Part shown: in pieces, positions 59,516 to 64,000 of the stretch
Numbering within the stretch: position 1 is the stretch's first letter
Layout: every line of letters starts with the position of its first letter
Source of the DNA: Celoporthe dispersa
Taxonomy: Eukaryota; Ascomycota; Sordariomycetes; Diaporthales; Cryphonectriaceae
Direction of reading: 5' to 3'
DNA: 64,000 nt
Assembly (NCBI GenBank): GCA_016584495.1
Contig: WAID01000001.1
Coordinates: forward strand, 2,108,001-2,172,000
The notes under the pieces: generated by a model
Seen by the model: only the letters and a program-made list of their open reading frames with translations
Database searches by the model: none
Told to the model about the DNA's origin: nothing
Translations under genes and position numbers: made by a program

Positions 59516-61912
59516 CTAAAAGTTGTGTGTGCCGTTGACACCGTTGGTAAGCCTGGCCTTCAGGACATCGTCGAGGAGGCCAGCGCTCGCAGCGATGAAG
59601 CCCAGGAATGGGGGCTGCCGTTCGTCAGCTCGGGGTCGCGAGGAAGGGGATCTGATATTTGCACTTACGCTAGGGTTGAGCACCTTGGACTGGTACTCGG
59701 CATGGAATTGTGTGCCTCGGGGAGAGTCAGCAGGAACAGATAGCAGGGTGATCTAGAGTGCGCACGATACTCACCAACGAAATAAGGATGGTCCTTGATC
59801 TCGAAAATTTCCATGCGCTGGCCCGTCTCGTCCTTTCCCACAAAATGCAGACCGGCAGCCTCCAGGCGATCGATAAACTCCGGGTTGATCTCGTATCGGT
59901 GCCGGTGTCTCTCCTCGATCTCTGCAGCATCGCCGTACAGGGCACGGATCCTGGCCCCCTCGGTGTTGGGCTGGAAGATCGTCTTTCTGGACCCGAGACG
60001 CATGGTGCCACCCATGTTCTGCTTGTCAAGCTCGGGCATGGAGATGACCACAAGCTCCTTGGCAGTGGCCTCGAACTCTTCCGAGTTGGCGCCCGTCATC
60101 CCGCAGATATCACGCGCGAACTGGATAGCGGCTGTTTGGAAGCCAAGGCAGACCTGCACAGTTCCAGTCAGCAATGAGCAACAAGGCTCCCGCGTCGACG
60201 CATTCGATACGTACTCCTAAGAACGGCACACGACTCTCCCGAGCAAACTTGGTGGCCAGCATCATTCCCTCGGTGCCGCGAGTGCCAAAACCTCCCGGCA
60301 CGATGATCCCAGAAGCATCTCGGACTTCCTGCCACGCCTTCTCGTACTTGCTCGCCTCAGCAGACTTGGTCTGAGGCTCGAGGTGCTCGGCATCAACCCA
60401 GATCAGGTTGAGCTTGCGTCGCAGGTGCATGGAAGAGTGCTCGAGAGACTTGACGACCGACAGGTACGCATCGTGCGTCTCGACGTACTTGCCAACCAGC
60501 GCGATGTTGATGACAGACTGCTGCTCCTGTGTAACCACCGACTGCCAGTGGTCCCAGAGCTCAGCCCCCTTGGCCACACGCGCGAGGGGGGATATACTCG
60601 CCGGCGAGGTTGAGCTTAACGCGCAGCAGGGTGACCAGCTGCTGCTGCTTCAGAAGTATGGGAACCTGATACACGGTTGGCATATCGCGGACCACAAGGA
60701 TCTGGTCGACCTCGACTGAGCAGTGCAGCGCAAGCTTCGCGATGGTGCTCTCCGCGAGAGGCTGTTCGCATCGGCAGGCAACCTGGCATGACCATCAGCT
60801 TCACGGGCACAAATCGAGGGCGCGGGAATACTTGACGCACGAGGTCGGGGATCAAGCCATAGCTGCGGACGGACTTCACCGCGTGCTGGGTTGGTTTCGT
60901 CTTCTGCTCGCCGTGGATGGTGGGAACATAGGAGACGTGAATGGTCATGAAGTTGCCGGCTCCGGCTTCATGGCGCAGCTGGGTGAGCCCCTCAACGAAA
61001 GGCATGCTCTCGATATCACCAACGGTGCCTCCAAGCTCAATAATGCAGACGTCGGGCTCTTCGTCGGATCCGTCGACGGGAATGCGGGAGACTCGCTTGA
61101 TCCAGTCTTTGATCGCGTTCGTGACGTGAGGCACGCTGTGGATGTCAGCAAAGATCATGGCTCGCTTCCAGCCCAGACACAGCTCATGAATACCGCTGCG
61201 TGCCGGGTCCTGGTGCGACGTGCCGGGACATCGGAAGGACAGAGACGACAGAAAGGGGCACACACATTTGAACAGTCTTGCCTAGGTAGTCGCCGCGGCG
61301 CTCCTTTTGGATGACCTGTAAACCATCAGTCTTCATCCTGGCGAGTGGACGGTATGGGGTGGGAACGCACGTGTTGATAGATCTTGCCGGTAGTGATATT
61401 GTTGTCGCCGGCCAGGGTAACACCCAGGTATCTCTCGTAGTTGCCGAGATCCAGGTCAACTTCGGAACCTAGTCAAAGCGTCAGCAGAGGCAGACAGGCA
61501 AGCGGGACACAAGAAACGGACCTGAGCGCAAGACGAAGCATTCGCCATGCTCGGCAGGGGCCATCAGGCCTGCGTCGACGGAGACATATGGATCAATCTT
61601 GATGCAGCTGACCCGGAGCCCGAGTGTTTTCAGAAGCTGTGAAATCTTCTGTCAGAGATTCCCGTCGTGTTGATCTCGAACGCGAGGCAACCAACCAGGC
61701 CAGTGGAGGAGGCGATAATTCCCTTTCCGACACCTACGACAGAACGTCAGCCCAGACCAACCACCATAAGGCCCTCCGCCCTCCCCTCCCCTCCCCCCTC
61801 ACCACCACCACCAGCGAGGGGGGGTGCAGCGCTTCACGGATGGAATTGACTGATGGACAACGAGCAAAACCATACCTGAGATAACACCACCAGAGACAAG
61901 GACGTAACGCAT
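59516..61912 (-). CDS. URA7: CTP synthase, ten exons, one frameshift
   Basis: Glutamine-dependent conversion of UTP to CTP. 574 residues from exons 61876-61912, 61696-61733, 61522-61636, 61371-61468, 61266-61315, 60841-61135, 60215-60782, 59775-60153, 59669-59715 and 59516-59614. The synthetase domain begins MRYVLVSGGVISGVGKG over two tiny exons (37 and 38 nt) and includes IKIDPYVSVDAG, EHGECFVL, DLDLGNYERYLG, GKTVQIVPH and IELGGTVGDIES. The glutaminase domain has nucleophile Cys402 in GVCLGFQTA and His531/Glu533 in QFHAEY. All phases agree except for one extra base in run G6 at 60586-60591, whose removal joins GEYIPLARVAKGAELWDHW. An essential gene is unlikely to be broken, so this is probably an assembly error. 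The high intron density at the 5' end is notable. Confidence 0.95.
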
Positions 61913-63875
61913 CTTGACCACGTTCTGGCTGGTACGAACAGTTCAAAACTCCAAGAGAATAGCAGTGGCCTCAGAACTATTATCCTTGGTGGACTGCAGC
62001 AAAGAGTGGTGGTGGTGGTGAAGATGTGTTGCGCATTTAGTATCAAGAAATTTCTGAACGCGACGCGGTCTGACTCCAAATTTCAGCAGGCAACGAGGGG
62101 TTGCCTTTATCGATAGCGGGACTGCGGTACAGAGAGGTACGTACTGTATGTACAGTACTAAGTATTTTCCAGCAGGTGACAAGGGCCCCCTGCCTTCCAT
62201 TCTCCCCCGCTAATTCACAGCTGTCAGCCATGGCCAGCGCATACTAAGTGCACACCTGTACACCGCCAGTACTAATGGTAGGATCGGGGGCCTGGACTAG
62301 AGACCATGGATGACTCTTGACAAGTGCAAATGGGTGACTCTTGGGCTATCAATGACGAAGAAAAGATGAAACCGAGTTTCATCAGGTTTGGTTTCTGACA
62401 TGCTTTGAGTTCAATTATGAATGACCTTCTAAGAAAATTATATAATGCATGAGTAATTAGCGGAGACTGGCTCCAAAGGTCCAAGTGAGAAAAGGCAAGG
62501 AGCCCAAGCATGCAAGTAAGAATCAAGGCCTGTCCAGTGTCATCCTTCTTCTCCACCATACAGCTCACCACGTGGACAAATTCACACTTGGCCTACAAGG
62601 TTATCATAGCATGTATATGGGTGCCTTACACTGTGAGCTTGATGTCAAATCTACCAAGTTTTCCATGATCAAAGCCATATGACGTGCTGGTAATGTCTGT
62701 CAGGGTAAGTAGAATGGTCCAGGAACGAATATTATCAGAAGGAATGTAGATATTCTGTCTCGGAAGAAATTGAAGTCTGAATCCTAATCTTAGTCCTCAT
62801 ATGTGGAGTGGCGCATTGATGCGAGAGAGAGCCACTCATCTGCGTATGAAAGAATCTCGTCACACAGCCAGAGTGCATCTAATGCAGGATTTGGAATCTT
62901 GAGGAGAGCAGGTTTCACAGAAGCCGAGTAGGCCCAGATTTGCAATTGTCTCTGGCAAGATGATGGATCATTGTATATAGCATACTATTGCTGGAAACTC
63001 ATTGATGTTTGCATCTATAATCTGCCCGTCTTCGATCAGACAAATTTGCTACCACCATATGAACAAGTCCTTGCACCCCTCTCCTGTTACCTTATTGTAA
63101 TTGTAATATAAGAAATTAACTATTAAGAATAAGAAAGGGAATCAAATAGGAATGGAGATGTTGGCAATGACAAGCCACCCTGATGGAGACGCATCAAATT
63201 TCTGGGGCAATGAGACGTATCATTCACTGCTGAAATGTTAAGTGCGGCACCGCAAGACTTCTGAAATACTTCCGTGTAAGATTCAAGCAAGTTTCTGCTG
63301 AAGGTGGCGCCTGTGGAAATCGTCTCCCTGTGCATATCACGCCAAAATTGACCATAGGGAGGATGCCTGACATCCTAGTCCACTGTTTGTACCGTCAATC
63401 ATGTACCATGTATACCCTAGATCCAATTTGTGCTGTAGATGGGCGGACATTTTAGTCCCAAAATCACAGCTATCTCTTGGATGAGATAGTTATGGATAGG
63501 ATCACAGGTCCCGGTGGTAACGGCATTGCCCAGTCAACCTAGACTGATCTACCCACCAACAGAGTAAAGATAGTTAACTCCACTTAAAAATCGAATATGT
63601 TCTAGATCTAAAGGTACTATATGAAGATGGCCATGGTCCGTGCATGAGTTACTGTTACAAAGTCCACTGTACCCATCTTTGACTACATGTTATTTGCTGT
63701 CAGTCTCCTTCTTCCTGCCACCTCATCACGGAGACTCCGTCTCTTGGGGGCTAGATGCATCATAGCCCAAGGTGATTGTTGATCAGGATACATGGTTATA
63801 TGTAGCAAGAGCCATTCATCAGAGAAACTGCCCTTCCTCGGCCTCATTTCATGCAAGACAAACAATACGTTCACA
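61913..63875. other. AT-richer intergenic region, about 2 kb
   Basis: Upstream of CTP synthase (-) and of the partial gene at 63876 (+). Base composition shifts to AT-rich from about 62300, with only short open frames. Near 63450-63560 there is a short inverted repeat (CTATCTC...GAGATAG) and a mixed GC-rich block; I cannot tell whether this is a transposon remnant. No gene is supported. Confidence 0.4.
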
Positions 63876-64000
63876 ATGAAGAATCTCAACCCAATTTTGG
63901 TTGCCCTGCTTGCTATGGTCTGTCATAGGTAACTTTCCTTGGTCTACTCCTTTCCCTTGTAACGCTACCAGTTTTCGTCCTCAGTGGAGGGTCATTCTTC
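63876..64000 (+). CDS. Putative secreted protein, 5' end only (cut by window edge)
   Basis: ATG at 63876 in context ACAATGAAG opens MKNLNPILVALLAMVCH, a compact hydrophobic signal-peptide-like start. After 53 nt a good donor (AG|GTAACT) is followed by a 56-nt intron (63929-63984) with pyrimidine-rich end and CAG acceptor. The frame then continues SGGSFF to the edge. Nothing beyond the signal is visible, so function is unknown; a small secreted or effector-type protein is a guess from signal peptide, early intron and AT-rich flank. Confidence 0.45.

Noticed and set aside
9654..60591. Pseudogenisation of eight genes
   Set aside because: Apart from one base per break the reading frames, splice sites and catalytic residues are intact, including in the essential CTP synthase.
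63440..63560. Possible solo LTR or transposon fragment in the AT-rich right flank
   Set aside because: Only a short inverted repeat is visible; no terminal repeats, target duplication or coding remnant could be identified by eye.
1..64000. CRISPR array, bacterial operon or rRNA genes
   Set aside because: No regularly spaced repeats, no prokaryotic gene arrangement and no rRNA-like sequence; spliceosomal introns show a fungal nuclear genome.

Overview
The window is nuclear DNA of a filamentous ascomycete (Pezizomycotina). The class Sordariomycetes is my inference, not proven. The evidence is short GT-AG introns of about 40-130 nt (one of about 300 nt), the gene repertoire (RIF1 with PP1-docking motifs, class II DAHP synthase, PAS hybrid histidine kinase, fungal luciferase-domain protein) and compact genes with UTRs separated by gene-poor spacers. 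About 17 protein-coding genes and one tRNA can be supported.

Layout from left to right: a GH3 beta-glucosidase with PA14 insert runs off the left edge (-). A gene-poor stretch of about 6.7 kb follows. Then come a vacuolar zinc transporter (+), nuclear uracil-DNA glycosylase (-) and RIF1 (+). Next are a small Cys-rich tail-anchored protein (+) and a large GHKL-ATPase/DUF3883 'NO VEIN/sacsin-like' protein (-). These are followed by glucose-6-phosphate 1-epimerase (+), class II DAHP synthase (-) divergent from a HYPK homologue (+), a secreted protein of unknown function (-), a microcephalin-like BRCT protein (-) and a pepsin-type aspartic protease (-). The right part holds the WSS1 DNA-protein crosslink protease (+), a hybrid histidine kinase (+), a luciferase-domain (DUF5519) protein (+), tRNA-Leu(AAG) (-) and CTP synthase (-). 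An AT-richer spacer ends in the first exon of a putative secreted protein cut by the right edge (+).

There is no biosynthetic cluster, complete transposon or CRISPR-like array. Several genes share a genome-maintenance theme (UNG, RIF1, WSS1, BRCT/AT-hook protein), but they are separate transcription units and I see no sign that they form a linked system.

The most striking signal is technical or evolutionary. Eight otherwise well-conserved genes need in total eleven single-base corrections to read through, nearly all inside runs of 3-6 identical bases (mostly G/C). Insertions and deletions are about equally common, and one lies in the essential CTP synthase. I interpret this as homopolymer consensus error rather than gene decay, and give every position. 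The best candidate for undescribed biology is the 1,706-residue GHKL-ATPase/DUF3883 protein. The small Cys-rich tail-anchored protein and the repeat-containing BRCT/AT-hook protein come next.
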